NCBI GenBank assembly: GCA_037176885.1
Contig: JAWWNJ010000005.1
Location: forward strand, 620,001 to 684,000
From: Favolaschia claudopus
Taxonomy: Eukaryota; Basidiomycota; Agaricomycetes; Agaricales; Mycenaceae
Length of the DNA: 64,000 nt
Direction: 5' to 3'
Part shown: one piece after another, positions 48,765-61,371 of the stretch
Position numbering within the stretch: position 1 is the stretch's first letter
Layout of the letters: every line of letters starts with the position of its first letter
Translations under genes and position numbers: made by a program
Notes under the pieces: generated by a model
The model's database searches: none
What the model saw: the letters and a program-made list of their open reading frames with translations, nothing else
What the model was told of the DNA's origin: nothing

Positions 48765-50962
48765 ATGTCCGAGCTACTGACACCCACCAGCGTCGCCGTC
48801 GCCGTCCTTGTATCCGCCTTCCTCCTGCGTCAACTCACCACACCGACACCGCGGTTCGCCCCAGGCCCACCAACTCACTGGCTCCTCGGAAACTTACTGA
48901 GCTTTCCGACAAAGTCTGCCTGGTTCCCCCTCACTGAGCTCAGCCGTAAATATGGTGTGCACTACTGAACGCGTCCAAAATACGCGATATTTATCTCGTG
49001 TCATTCATTCAAGGCGAACTCGTCTCTTTCCGTGGTCTCGGCAACAACGTTCTCGTCTTGAACTCTCTCGAAGCCATCAACGACCTCCTCGACCGCAAAG
49101 GCAGCAATTATTCACATAGACCCGAACTTGTGTTTTGTGGAGAGCTTATGGGTGTTAATCAAGTACGTGCCCCTATTTATCAATCCACTTAGTCTCGCGT
49201 TAATTTCAAGACGCGTAGGGCATTCCTATGCTGATGTATGGACCAGAATGGCGCATGCAACGTAAAATGGCTGCGAGCGGTCTCAATTCTGCGGCGATCC
49301 GCAAATATATTCCAATACAAGAAGATTTGGCCGCGCTTTTGGCACAGAAACTACTAGACACTCCCGAAGATTTCTTCTCCCATGTTCGTTTGTGAGTTCA
49401 GTCCACATGTTTACCGCCGTTATAGTTTCTGAGCCGGTACTGGCACAGAACAGCTGGTCGCATCGTGGTAGCTGTTACATACGGATTTCCGGTCAGCGAA
49501 ATTGATCGTCTGGTGCGTAAATATCCGGCATAGTCCGAATTGTTCACTAAAATTGTGCTCCAAGTATATCGACCATGCGGAAGAGACTATGGTCTTAGTT
49601 GGGAAAGCCACGGTTCCTGGCAATTTCATCGTAGATTTCTTTCCATTCCGTAGGTCCTTGCATCCACCAAGTCCTCCCCAGTCGCCGAATTCAATCTTGC
49701 AGTGAAACACCTGCCGTCGTGGGTCCCCTTCATCAAGCTTGCTGCGCACGGAAGGGACATGGTGTCGAAGTTAGTTACCGAGCCGTATGAGCACGTCAAG
49801 CGCAATGTCGTACGTATTTATGCCATTAAGCAAGCAAGCGCCGAAAAGGTTAATCTGGATTACAGAGTCAAGGGATTGCTCGGCCGTCTGTAACAGAACA
49901 ACTACTGCGTACTTTTGATCAAACGCCAGAGAACGAACACCACATCAAGTGGAGTATGGGGTCGTTGTACGGAGGTGAGCTTTTTTTGTTTCGTTCTTGT
50001 ATACTGCATGCAGCTCACGAAAACTTTCCGCTCTCTGTCACAGCCGGTGCAGAAACGGTGAATTTTTTACATCTCAGGCTTGACGAATCTTTTACTCAAC
50101 GGCCGAATACAAAGACATACGCCACCACTCTAATATTCATGATGGCCATGGCACTACATCCTGACAAGCAACGCAAGGCGCAGAGTGAAATTGACACAGT
50201 TCTCGGCCACGGACACATACCCCGAGTCGAAGATGCACCTCGACTTCCATATGTCTGCGCAGTGATCAAGGAGGTCATGCGCTGGAAACCTGTGTTACCG
50301 CTCAGTGAGTTCAGTCTTATTTCAGTGTGGATAAATCCCAAGCTGACTGGCTTTTCTACTCGCAGGCATCGCTCGCCGAACCGGAGACGCAGACCAATAC
50401 CGCGGCTTCGACGTCCCTGCTAACAGTTTTGTAATACCGAATGTCTGGTAAGATTGTCTTTCTCCTTTTCGTGAATCGTCCACCGCTAAGCGCATCTTTC
50501 ACGATAGGGCGATCGCCTTCAAACCTTGCGAAAAATACGACCCCCAGTCCTTCATACCAGAACGATTCCTAGACGACGAAATCACCGTCGAGGACCCAGC
50601 GCTTTGGGCGTTTGGTTTCGGTCGGAGGTTTGTAGTCCACTGCTCATTCCTGGCTCAATTGGTAATAACGCTGCTCGTACAGGATATGTCCTGGCAAAGC
50701 CCTGGCCGAAAACTCTTTACTTGCCCTCCTTCCAAGTCTCCTCGCACAATTCGACGTCTCCCCCATCGAGGGCTGTCCTATAGAGCCAGCGTTCAAGGAG
50801 GATTTGATCAGGCTAGTATTCACTCCTCCAGATTCTTCGTTGCAGAAGTAAACTGAATATCGTCACAGCTACCCCGAACCATTCAAAGTTCGCATCGTGC
50901 CTCGGTCAAGTGAGGCTGAGGAAATGATTAGGACGAGAACGGCCGCTTGTAGTTTTGTATAA
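48765..50962 (+). CDS. Cytochrome P450 (P450-3)
   Basis: Haem monooxygenase with N-terminal anchor [21 protein letters not shown] and the proline-rich hinge [19 protein letters not shown]. Motifs: [16 protein letters not shown] (C-helix), [13 protein letters not shown] (I-helix, joined across an intron), [14 protein letters not shown] (ExxR), [10 protein letters not shown] and haem loop [16 protein letters not shown], which is assembled across an intron at about 50629. The last intron (50811-50867) begins GCTAGT; the GC donor is needed to give [14 protein letters not shown] in frame. The protein ends RTAACSFV at TAA 50960-50962. About 11 exons, all in frame. Substrate unknown. Confidence 0.87.
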
Positions 50963-51378
50963 ACAGAATATGTCTTTCTTTGTATCTGGGCGTATGTGGA
51001 ATGGACATAAATTACCAAGCAATGGACAGAGTCTGAGTTGAGAGTAAGGTACACAGTTTTGAGGCGCACAAGTTAGTCGAACTCGAAGCTGAGCCATTTC
51101 CACCCCTATTATTCCTGTTGACTACAACACGTTTGTTAACGTACAAAAGACAGTCCCCATTAATAATACCGACTGAATACGTATATAGGGATTATAACCA
51201 AGAATGAAAACACTGCACACGGTACATTGCTTGTATGTAGAAAGCGAAAGACTAGGTCGTTAAAAAGAGCGCGCGTTACATTACGAAGATAATAAATAGG
51301 AGCGAGTGAGTAAGTTGAGATGCAAGTATATGTACACGAATGAATTCCAGACTGTCGAGGTTGAATGAATGGTCCGAA
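50963..51378. other. Intergenic between convergent P450-3 and hydrolase A
   Basis: Two 3' ends and some low-complexity sequence. No gene seen. Confidence 0.45.
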
Positions 51379-52689
51379 TTAAGAAAGATCCATGATGGCG
51401 CTGAGTACAATCTTGGGATCGTCCCAGTGACCCTAAAGCAAAAACGAGTCAGGCTTACAGCGAAAAAAAGAGGCAAAGATCGTGAACGTACAATGTGGTT
51501 GGTGCCAGTCATCATCTTGTACGTGACACTCACTTTCGGTCCATTGACCTTCTGATCGTCCTGCATCGCCCAGAAGCCATTGGGTCCAAAGCCTGCAGTC
51601 TTAGACCCACAAAGAACGGACTTCTTCATCCTCGGGAACTGCGCCGCCGTGGCCGAGTCATAGAACGCCTTCCTGTACGATTGAAGGAGCTGGTTGCCGA
51701 AGTTGAACAACATAGGCAAGTCGGTCTGCGCATCCGAACCCAGGCGCTGCATGGCATCCAACTTGCCGGCGGCCGCGATGGTGTAGAGCGTAGGGGTGCG
51801 CGACGGGGAGGTGATGACCCATTCAAGCGCGTCGAGGCTGCGCGGCGCGAGGTTCTGGTCAAAGTACGCGGTGATGAACTGCCCGAACGCCTCGAGCTGG
51901 AGATCCGCCGGAATGCTGCCGTCGACCAAGGGGTTCCAGTTCTGAGGAGGTGTGGGCAAGCCGATGGCAATCGGGGCAGCCTCTGGAGTTCAGGTTAGAA
52001 ATACAAGGCAAATCGAGACTAGAGATATGGGAACGTACCATAGATGACCACGGAACGAAGGTAGGCAGCAAGGACAACGCGGCTGGCAAGGGGCAGCGAA
52101 TCGGCAGAAGAAAGAGCTGCCATGGCGTAGGGCGCGCCGACAGACCATCCAAGAATAATAGCTCCGCCAGTCTTACCGTCATTAGAGATCGGAGGCAACC
52201 TGTTCTGGGTAATGAAGTTGACGATGAAGTTGCTGATCTCGCGCCCCCGATTGTCCAGTTGGGTTTGGCGCTCAGCATCGCCAGAACCGCCCGTGTATAT
52301 GACATTGAGTTCGGCATCGGTGAACGGAGTCGATCCCGGGAAGGGGCGGCGATTAATGGCGACGACCCGGACACCCTGCGAGGGCGCAAGGTCCATGAGT
52401 TTCTGGAAAACCACTGATGACGCGAATCAGAGTGCGGCCACAAGACATAGGTGAGCGGCTACTCACAATTGGTGAAAATCATGCCATGGATGGCAAAAAT
52501 GGTGGGGTAGTTCGTCACACGCGGCGGCGCACCAGTGTCGAGGTAAGAAAGTTCGACTTTGGGCGAGTTATTGACGACTATGGTGTTGAACTTCGCCGGG
52601 GGCTTAATCGAAGTTGTGCCTGCCCCAATATGCGAAGGGAGAACCAAAAGAATTGAGAGGACTCCAGCGAAATGAGAGAAAAAACGCAT
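51379..52689 (-). CDS. Secreted alpha/beta-hydrolase A (tandem family)
   Basis: First of three tandem paralogues. MRFFSHFAGVLSILLVLPSH is a signal peptide. It then reads IFAIHGMIF (oxyanion region), AINRRPFPGSTPFTDAELNV, the nucleophile elbow ILGWSVGAPYA and LPTPPQNWNPLVDGSIPADL. The catalytic His is probably in GTNH, just before the last intron, and the protein ends GHWDDPKIVLSAIMDLS. Four or five exons; stop TAA 51379-51381. Likely an extracellular esterase- or lactonase-like enzyme, but the substrate is not known. Confidence 0.84.
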
Positions 52690-53914
52690 ATTGGGAAGGA
52701 GAAGGTGAAAAGGAATGCACGGAACGGTGCACGCTCTTGTTCAAGCATTCGTTCTTGATTTATATGCGAATCGCCTGGTAACATCAACGTCAAGATTTTG
52801 AAGATGATGAAACGGTGGCAAGTATGTATTCGGTTGAACAAGTGTATTACGGGCCGAATTAAGGCCCGATCAGGTTGCCCGTAAGCGCGCCAAGGAAAGC
52901 TGTCTGTGCCTGCGCGGACGCGCCGAGCGCGTTCACAAATCAGTCAGATCAACCTGCGAAGTAACACAGAGCAACGCCGGCCAACAGAAGGTCAGAAATC
53001 GAAGTTGTTTTGCTGGGTGACTGCTGCTGCGTTGCGCATGCGCATCCAATACGGAACACAGCGGGGACGGGAGTAGGGTTGCGTCCTTCGTCTGTCGTCG
53101 CGGTAACGCGGTTGGTCATGACAGAAAACATCAACTTGCCAAATCAGGAATTTCGGGCATGGGGTAAATTTGAAACCAATTCACAGTGGGCGGGGATATG
53201 TTTTAGCGGAAAGGGACTGATGAACTTGTTGGGCGGGGCGGAGGCAGCGGCAGGCGCGTCAAGGCCGTCGTGTTTTATTTAAATGACCCCTAGCTGTTTG
53301 TCGCGCCACTGTGCATCCACACTGCAACGTCAAAAATTCCGAATCCAAACTCACCAGTCAGTCACTCCAAAACTATAATTTGATCCCGCATACATAGATC
53401 GGATTGAGATTGAGTGAATCAGTCAGAAACTAGGAACAAAAATCCGCGAATCAAGAAAATTCATCGCGGCCATGACGAGCGCGCATGAAACGAATTATAA
53501 TGTCGTCCGACTCGGAGTTGACTGTGAAAGGAAAATGACCGACGTGCAGGGCAAGAGCGCTGAATCGATCTTGTGGATGGTGAAGCACCTCTCACTCACA
53601 ATGAGTTTCAGCGTTGAGCGGTGGGCGCTGAATGGCGAAACCTGAGAAAGTGGTTCGGAAGTTTCGGGTTTCCTTCAAGTTCGGCCGAAACAAGTAAACG
53701 CGTCAAGCATTTTTTTCGTCAGTCTGGAGGCCAACCTGCTTGCCAACCTGGGCTGCTGGAGAAAGCACAACATAATAATAATAGATTCAACAACATAATG
53801 CTGACATATTACAGGAGTTATAAACCCGATTAAATAAAGGAGAGGAAGTGTTAAGAGAGTGTGGTACCGCGTCGAGGAAGACACGGAAAGGACACAAGTC
53901 AGAAAGTAGGGCTT
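52690..53914. other. Intergenic between hydrolase A and hydrolase B
   Basis: 1.2 kb with the hydrolase A promoter and the hydrolase B 3' region. The small ORFs (for example plus 53010-53282) have no known motifs. No transposon ends recognised. Confidence 0.45.
52758..52764 (-). promoter_or_regulatory. TATA-like box of hydrolase A
   Basis: On the minus strand this reads TATAAAT, about 70 bp before the start codon. Comparable boxes precede hydrolases B and C. Confidence 0.45.
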
Positions 53915-55198
53915 TTAAGCAAGGCTGATTATTGCGTTCAAAACAGTTGAGGGGTCGTCCCAATGACCCTGCAGGCAAGGATTCAGTACATATTTTCTGA
54001 AAGTCAAGTCAACATACCAAGTGGTTTGTACCGCTCATCATCTTGTAGGTCACACTGGTCTTCGGGCCATTAACCTTCTGGTCATCCTGAATAGCCCAGA
54101 AGCCGTTGATGCCAAACGCGGCGGTCTTGTTTCCGCACAGAACCGATCTCTTCAACTTCGGGAACAACGCCGCAACGTTGGCATCGTAGAACGCCTTGCG
54201 ATACGAAGCGACGAGCTGGTCGCCGAAGAAGAACAGCATGGGGAGATCCGTTTGCGCGTCGGCGCCGAGTTCCTGCATGGCGTCCAATTTCTTGGCGGCA
54301 GCGATGGAGTAGAGGGTGGGAGTGCGAGAGGGCGAGGTGATGACCCAAGAAAGGCCGTCGAGGCTGCGTTTCGAGATGTCGTGGTCGAAGTACGACGTGA
54401 GCCACTGTCCGAACGCCTGCAGTTGAAGATTCGCCGGGATGGTGTTATCTACCAACGCGTTCCAGTTCTGAGGAGGCGTGGGCAAGCCGATGGCAATGGG
54501 AGCAGCCTCTGCAAGTCGATTGAGCAAATTTAATGATATGAGCTCGGAAAAAGAACAATTGACGCACCGTAGACAATCACCGAGCGAAGGTTTGTGCTGA
54601 AAGTCGACTTGATAGGTGTAGGAAGCGAATCAGCAGCGGAGATGGCAGCAAGCGCGTATGGGGCGCCGACCGACCACCCAAGAATGATCGCTCCGCCCGT
54701 CTTACCATCCGCCGACATCCGAGGAAGGTTGAACTGCGTGATGAAGTTGGAAATAAAAGTCGCGATCTCGTGGCCTCTGGTATCCAGCTGCGCCGCCCTC
54801 TCGTCAGCGCCGGAGCCTCCAGTGTTGATAACATTCAGCTCTGCCGCAGTCAGAGAGGTGGATCCGGGGAAGGGACGGCGGTTAACGGCGACGACACGAA
54901 CACCGAGCGATGGAGCGAGGTCCATGATTTTCTGGAATACCACTTTTATGAGAAAAAAACACAAGTCAGTTGCTTGAACGTTCTGAAGAGGGTAACGGCG
55001 CGTACAGTTGCTGAAAATCATGCCATGAATGGCAAAAATGGTGGGGTAGTTCGATACACCGCGGGGGGCGCCGCTATCGAGATAAGAAAGAGCAATGTTG
55101 GGGTTGGTGTTGACAATCAAACTGTTGAACGCCGCAATATGCACGGGGAGAACCAAGAGAAGAGAGAGAACCCCGGCAAGCTGAGAGAAAAAGCGCAT
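53915..55198 (-). CDS. Secreted alpha/beta-hydrolase B (tandem family)
   Basis: Second tandem paralogue. The start at 55198 gives MRFFSQLAGVLSLLLVLPVH, a signal peptide; an upstream ATG (55237) would weaken it. Then IFAIHGMIF, AVNRRPFPGSTSLTAAELNV, ILGWSVGAPYA and LPTPPQNWNALVDNTIPANL. The end is GTNH, an intron, then GHWDDPSTVLNAIISLA. Intron positions match those of hydrolases A and C. Very close to A in the central exons, pointing to tandem duplication. Confidence 0.84.
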
Positions 55199-55693
55199 CT
55201 TGGAGAAAGAAATGGAAAGGGTTGTGCACGCAGACAAGTTGCACTGAAGACTACCCTCGTTCCCATCTCAGGTTATAAGGTCGCCCAGATATCTTGTTAC
55301 ATAACGAACGCTTCTTCTTCCGAATGTTGGTTTCAGAGTGAGCCTCGCGGTGCGCGCCCGCGTAGATATTCTGTCATCGGCTGAGAGTTGGTTTGTTTCT
55401 TCGGTATCGGTCGACATGGTTCTGTAACACCTCGTAACACCGCTGAGTATATCTGATGTGATCTGCGGTCGGATCCGATGGCAAACCCCATAACGAAATT
55501 CCACCGAACCAAGCTCGGATCACCCTGAACTTGCTTCACTTGAATGTATTATGCATTATCCCAAAAATACAAGTACAACGATTCCAACGAGTGAGAAGGC
55601 CCTCAGGCCGAAATACGAAAACAAAAAAGTAGGGAGACGCGGCTAAAAAAGGACCAGCGTGCAGGGTTGTCAATTGACAAAAAGAAAATGCTA
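55199..55693. other. Intergenic between hydrolase B and hydrolase C
   Basis: Promoter of hydrolase B and 3' region of hydrolase C. No further gene. Confidence 0.45.
55273..55278 (-). promoter_or_regulatory. TATA-like box of hydrolase B
   Basis: The minus strand reads TTATAA about 75 bp before the start codon. Confidence 0.4.
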
Positions 55694-56971
55694 TTAAACA
55701 AGGGATTTGACGGTGTTGATTATCGTCGTCGGGTTATCCCAAATAGCCTGCAAACGAGTTCAGCTCAGGACGCGAGTGAAGACCGAGAAATCGTAGCATA
55801 CCAAATGGTTTGTTCCATCCATCATCTTGTAGGCGATACTCGCCTGCGGGGCATTGGCGGCTTGGTCGTCCTGGATAGCCCAGAAGCCATTGACTCCGAA
55901 CGCGGCCGTCTTGGTACCACACAACACCGACCTCTTCAGCTTGGGGAACGTCGCAGCCGTGTTCGCGTCGAAAAGGGCATTGCGGTAGGAACCAAGAAGC
56001 TCGGAGGCGAAGTTGAATATGAAGGGAAGATCGGTTTGGGCGTCGGCGCCCAGCTCCTGCATGGCATCGAGTTTGCCAGCGGCAGCAATGGTGTAGAGGG
56101 TGGGAGTGTGAGAAGGAGACGTGACGACCCAAGCAAGATCGTCGAGATTGCGGTTCGCAATGTTGTTGTCGAAGTAAGCGGTAACCCATTGTCCGAACGC
56201 TTCGAGCTGAAGGTCGGCCGGGATAGTCGAGTCCACCAACGGGTTCCAATTCTGCGAGGGAGTCGGCAAACCGATCGCGAGAGGAGCGGGCTCTGAATTG
56301 CGACGTTCGTCAAAAGAGGATCAAGAAGCAGACAAAAACATTACTGACCATACACGATGATAGACCGCAGGTTCGCGCTCAAAGTTTCGAGTGTCGCAGG
56401 CGGGAGCGACCCAGCAGCTGAAACCGCAGCCAGCGCAAAGGGTGCACCAAGAGACCAGCCGAGAAGGACGGCACCGCCCGTCTTGCCATCGGCAGAGAGG
56501 CGGGGAAGATTGAATTGAGTAATAAAGTTTGCAATGAAGGTCCCAAGCTCATGGCCGCGAGCATCCAATTCGGCCTGTCGCTCAGCCGTGCCAGAACCTC
56601 CCGTGTATATAACATTGAGTTCGGCATCGGTGAACGGGGTGGAACCGGGGAAGGGTCGACGGTTGATACCGACGACGCGTACACCAAGGGAAGACGCGGA
56701 GTCCATGAGTTTCTGGAAAACCACTGCGACAGAGTCAGATTCTTCGCCACGACCGCAAGCTGGATCTCGACTCACAGTTGGAAAAGATTATACCGTGAAT
56801 AGCGAAAATGGTAGGGTAGGTAGCCGCCCCCGCAGGTGCCCCACTGTCAATGTACGAAAGCTCCACATTGGTGGTGGAATTGACGACTATTGTCTTGAAG
56901 GCGCGAGGGGAGGGCAAAGCCAAGGACGGCACGACCAAGAGAAGGGAAAGAAAGCAAGTGGAAAAGCGCAT
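55694..56971 (-). CDS. Secreted alpha/beta-hydrolase C (tandem family)
   Basis: Third tandem paralogue and the most divergent. MRFSTCFLSLLLVVPSLALP is a signal peptide. Then IFAIHGIIF, GINRRPFPGSTPFTDAELNV, LLGWSLGAPFALAA and LPTPSQNWNPLVDSTIPADL. After the GTNH-type His an intron leads to AIWDNPTTIINTVKSLV, where A and B have GHWDDP. Stop TAA 55694-55696. A TATATATA box lies only 36 bp upstream of the ATG. Confidence 0.83.
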
Positions 56972-57006
56972 CGTAGCACTTGCGGAAACCAACGAAGTTG
57001 CTCAGG

Positions 57007-57014
57007 TATATATA
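57007..57014 (-). promoter_or_regulatory. TATA box of hydrolase C
   Basis: TATATATA, 36 bp upstream of the start codon at 56971, implying a very short leader. Confidence 0.5.
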
Positions 57015-60000
57015 GACTTTGGTTGGAATGACATCAACTGTCCGGTTACGCATGAAATCAACCCAAGATAAATTCAGAGCGATGCACCGGAGTCGTATGA
57101 GGGTTAGCTGATTCGCGCCCTGAACAGATTGTGCCTTCTGTCTTGCTTCTGTGATGCCTGCATCGTAGTGAAGATGCCGGATACTGTCGGACCCAGTCGT
57201 GAACGCGTGAACCCTTTGGTTGTAGACGCATACCATACAGACTTCCGCGGCAACAACAAAGCCGGCGGGGACAAGCTACTAGCTAGTGAAGGTTGACCTG
57301 TTGGTTACCGGACGAACGAGCCGTGGAGGTAGCTCGGGGGCAAATTTGGGGCCGTCCTGGTCGGCCGCCTCGACAGTGGCTGGGGAATCGGGATTGGCTC
57401 GTATTGGATATTCGCGAATGGAGAAGACGCGTAAAAGACAAGCGTGAGAAAAAGCGAACGGCACTCCACCCGGAACCGGAAACTCGATCGCGGATCTTCG
57501 ACTCTTCGACAGCGAAAGATGATCAGTTGAACAATCACCGCTTCCCGGAATCCGTATTGTTGGCTCAGCAGTTGTAGCACGTTGCACTCGCTGTAGAAAA
57601 TCAAGAGGTATCCAGCGAAGCATCGTCCCACTTATAATCGCCGGCCGAGCACGCAGTAACTTACTAAGTTGCCTAGGCATTGTGGACAATAATTCCTTGA
57701 AGATGTTGGCGACTCGGAACATATAGTATACAGTAGACAGCTTCGCAGTGAGCTATTGGAGGTATCAGGATTTATCGTACCATTTAACTGGCTGACCGGC
57801 GGAGACATAAGGAGGTTGCTCAAAATAGCTTGAACCAGGTCAAATCAGTGAGCGCCAGATTTACAGCGCGTCGCCCAAGTGTCGCTACGCATTGATCCAG
57901 TTTATTCTGTCCAAGTTCAGGGACGCTCGTTGGACGTCGGCAGCCGCGACACCTCTAAAAGGAATTGAAATTTGTGAAACAAAAAATTTGAGTGATCTCT
58001 GTAAGTCGCTTCAGAACATGGCAGCAAGAAAATCTCATATTCGTTTGGACTAGCGCTCTGAGAGATCTGTCAGTGACAATCGGTCCTCCCTGTGACGACT
58101 GTGTCGAGTTCGCGCCGTATTTGACGACTGAAACAAAAGTCTGTTTATCGGGGCATTTAATGCACTTGAAACAAGTCGATTAGCACAAAGATAGGCACCG
58201 ACCGATGAATTTCTGTCCCCGTCGCCTGAAAGACAGGAACGGCGTACCTGATCCCCGATGGTGTGGGGCTATTGTGCTAGCGAAAATTCATACCATGGCA
58301 CAAATTGTTGGGGAATGACGTCCATATCCACAGGTTGATCGACAAACAAAAGTTGAATCCCATACCGACATTCAAGATGAAATATGGCGCATAGTGAACG
58401 AGAAAGGATCGAGAAGGAAGTAAATTCGGTGTCTGAATGGATGATACTCTTATAGTCGCCTGAGTTCAGAGCAGCAGGAAAGCTCGAGGACCTGCTTTCA
58501 CAAGCGGGAAAGCTGACGGAGAGAAATCACGCTTTGGCAGACTCCTAGTAGCAGAGTCCTGCAGCTCTTCTAGAACTGTCATAAACAGTGACATGGTTCA
58601 AAACACAGAGAGTTGTTATACATCGACAATCATACAATTCTGGCAGAAGTGAGACGGACGCGATAAGCAACTTTCTTGAAAGTAGTCTTGTAGTTTAATT
58701 CAGGTATCGAAGTAGAGACGGCGATCACCAGCAAGACCCAGGATTCAGAAGAGAGTCAAGAGACCATACTGAGCAACAAGATTTGCATAACGAGGATTGT
58801 TTTTGAGCCTTTCAAACTGGTGCATCAGTGGAGTCTGCGAGTACGTTGGAATCATCGTGTTATAGGATGTTATAGACTACTTGTTGCGTGCTAGGATGAC
58901 TTGCATGCAAGAGAGCCACAGATTCGCCGCCGAGAGTTGGTTGAGTTGAAAGTTCGAAAGAAAGAATGCGTGGGAAAGATGACTGTGCGCGACGTCGTAA
59001 ACATTGCAATTGTCAAACTACGAATGAAGACTCCGAGTCGTTCAGAAGAAGGCACAGAAATGTGTATGAGGGAGAAAATAACCAGTGTAGCGCGCTTCGC
59101 GGCAGAGCCCACTAACTCGTATATAAAACATATACTTGTCAGTATACTGAGAGTCTATTATGGGCAAAGATGGGCTTGAAGTCGAGGTCTTGTTCTTGAA
59201 AGTTAAAACCCTGCCCAAAGCTCGCTCGGCTGATGCTCCGCATCCGCCAGCTCTCATGAACTTGATGAAGGGGAGGCCGGCCGCCGGCTGCAGCCAGCCA
59301 AGCAGGACTGATCTGAATCACCTGCCAAATGCCGCCCCTGCGTGTGCCGAAGGTGCGGCTGTCCGGCAGGACGAATTGGTATTGATCTGACACATATGAT
59401 TTCCAGGTATCACCGCGGAGCGGCATGAGGGCGGCATTCACTATCAAATCAACAACGTTAGTAGAATTGACTCAGCGTCGAAAGCGAGTGGGTAACAAAA
59501 CAGGCCCGATACTGATGGTGGTGGACAAAAATAAAAAAATAAAGAAAATAAAGAAACGAAAATATTGCGGGAGATTGAGGGAGATTCGGGGATCTCGGGG
59601 ATATTTCTTTGTATCCATTTTCGGCCGATATCGGCTTTTTGCGCTGCTGTCACGGCTCGGCTTCCAATGTTACGGCTTGCCGTCTCTTGGCCAGATACTG
59701 AAATAAAGCCCAAAGATACTCGTTTCAAAGTCAAAAAGTCTGAGATAAAGGGAGTAATGTCTTTCAAAGTATAGAAGACCTCCCAAATATCTAGGGCCAT
59801 TTACCTGCTTTGGTTGTTGACCAATCCACTCACATCAGCTGTTCAGATACTGACCGGAGTTTGAAATGAGGATCAATCACGACAGCTTCACGTGTTGGTT
59901 GGTTCGAGTTTCTTTTTGACAAATTTCCTTTCTTTTCTTCGTCGATGGAGGCCACCACAGTGTTTGATAGATCTCTATAGACACTAATCTGCTCAGGCTC

Positions 60001-61351
60001 CAGTCAAAACTCGACCCAACTTCCTCAATTCACCCGAATGTCAAAACTGGCGATGTAAGCTCGCGGCTGGATTTTTTCGTTGAGGTCGCCATTCAAGCTG
60101 TATGCTGAAAGAGTTTAACTCAATATGCTTGGTTCTGGCACTCCCCAAGGTTCACACTCACAGCGCGGCAAGAAGAACCTGGAACCGGAAATGATCGCAA
60201 CCAAGTTAAGTTGGCTTCAGTTTTGTGCACGGGCCCTCGAGCTAAAATGACAACTTCACGGGTACGTTGCACAAGTCATTGGGAGTACGCCAAAAACGAC
60301 GATGACATTTACACTCGACAGGTAATTGTTTGCAAATCAACGCTCTCTGAGCCTTTTATTTTTTGTTGATTGTTGAGTGCGCACCAATTTTAGTTCAGGA
60401 CGCAGTGTTTATCACCAGCACTCTGGCTCTACGCTGTTCATAATTAGCCCAATGCATTCAATTGTCTAGTTAGTTTTACTGCGAGCACGTTGCGACGAAG
60501 CCGAGATGACGAGTCAATTTGGTGTGTTCATCGTCTGTCATTTCATTCTCCTGCTCATTCATCTCTTGTTGTATAGGTATCTGTACAATTAAAATATTGC
60601 AGCGTCGCTGCGCGGTACCGAGCTTGACAACCGTATATTGTGTGTGTCCCTGTGAGCCAGTCAATTAGCCACAGTTTTCATTATGTGATCCTTAAATTTG
60701 TCCATTACAATTTTTCTGATAACTTCGGCAACACTCAAAACTCTCAAACCAGAGTAAATGCTTTAATCAATGGATTAATGAAGGCTTCAAACCTCAGGAT
60801 TATTCCGCAATCGGCTTCTCACTGTTTATTCACTATTGAACTAGTTGTGCAAGTAAACTCCCCGAATGAATTCTGAGGTCTTGGCAACTTCAGGGCCCAT
60901 TTTCTCCTCTATATAAGTAGCTTTGTAAATCTAACTCTCAAGGGCACTCAACCGAATACACCGTCTCCCCCACAATCGCGAAAGAAACAGTTCAACTTCA
61001 ACATCACGATAGCGGCCGGGAATGGCCGAGCCATCTGTCAAATCTGACAGCGGATTGATCGGACCGCAATTCAAACTCCGGTCAGTGTCAGTATCAGTAT
61101 CTGACCACCGCCATGAGTAACCGGCCACAAAACAAGCACAGGGAGAAGAGTAAAGCAAATGTGAAGAGAAAAAGAAGAAGGAGCCTATTATAGAACTACA
61201 CCTGAGGATTTTGAGCCGCGTAGCTGCTCAGGGAATGCAGATATTTGACATGACAAATTATGAGCTGGTCATTCCAATCTGATCATCATCACTGATCGAG
61301 TGTTACAGCCAAAAGTTGAGGAGACAAAAGGCGTTTCAAAAGTCCCCAAGA

Positions 61352-61371
61352 CCCACTAACAAGTTAGTGGG
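61352..61371. repeat. Short inverted repeat, 9-bp stem
   Basis: CCCACTAAC and GTTAGTGGG face each other with two bases between. It lies 117 bp past the CorA-like gene stop, so it could act in 3' end formation, but chance is possible. Confidence 0.5.

Noticed and set aside
57279..57722. 147-codon minus ORF upstream of hydrolase C
   Set aside because: No recognisable domain; composition looks random.
59139..59447. 102-codon minus ORF in the gene-poor region
   Set aside because: No known motif and no supported start; could be a decayed gene but nothing shows which.
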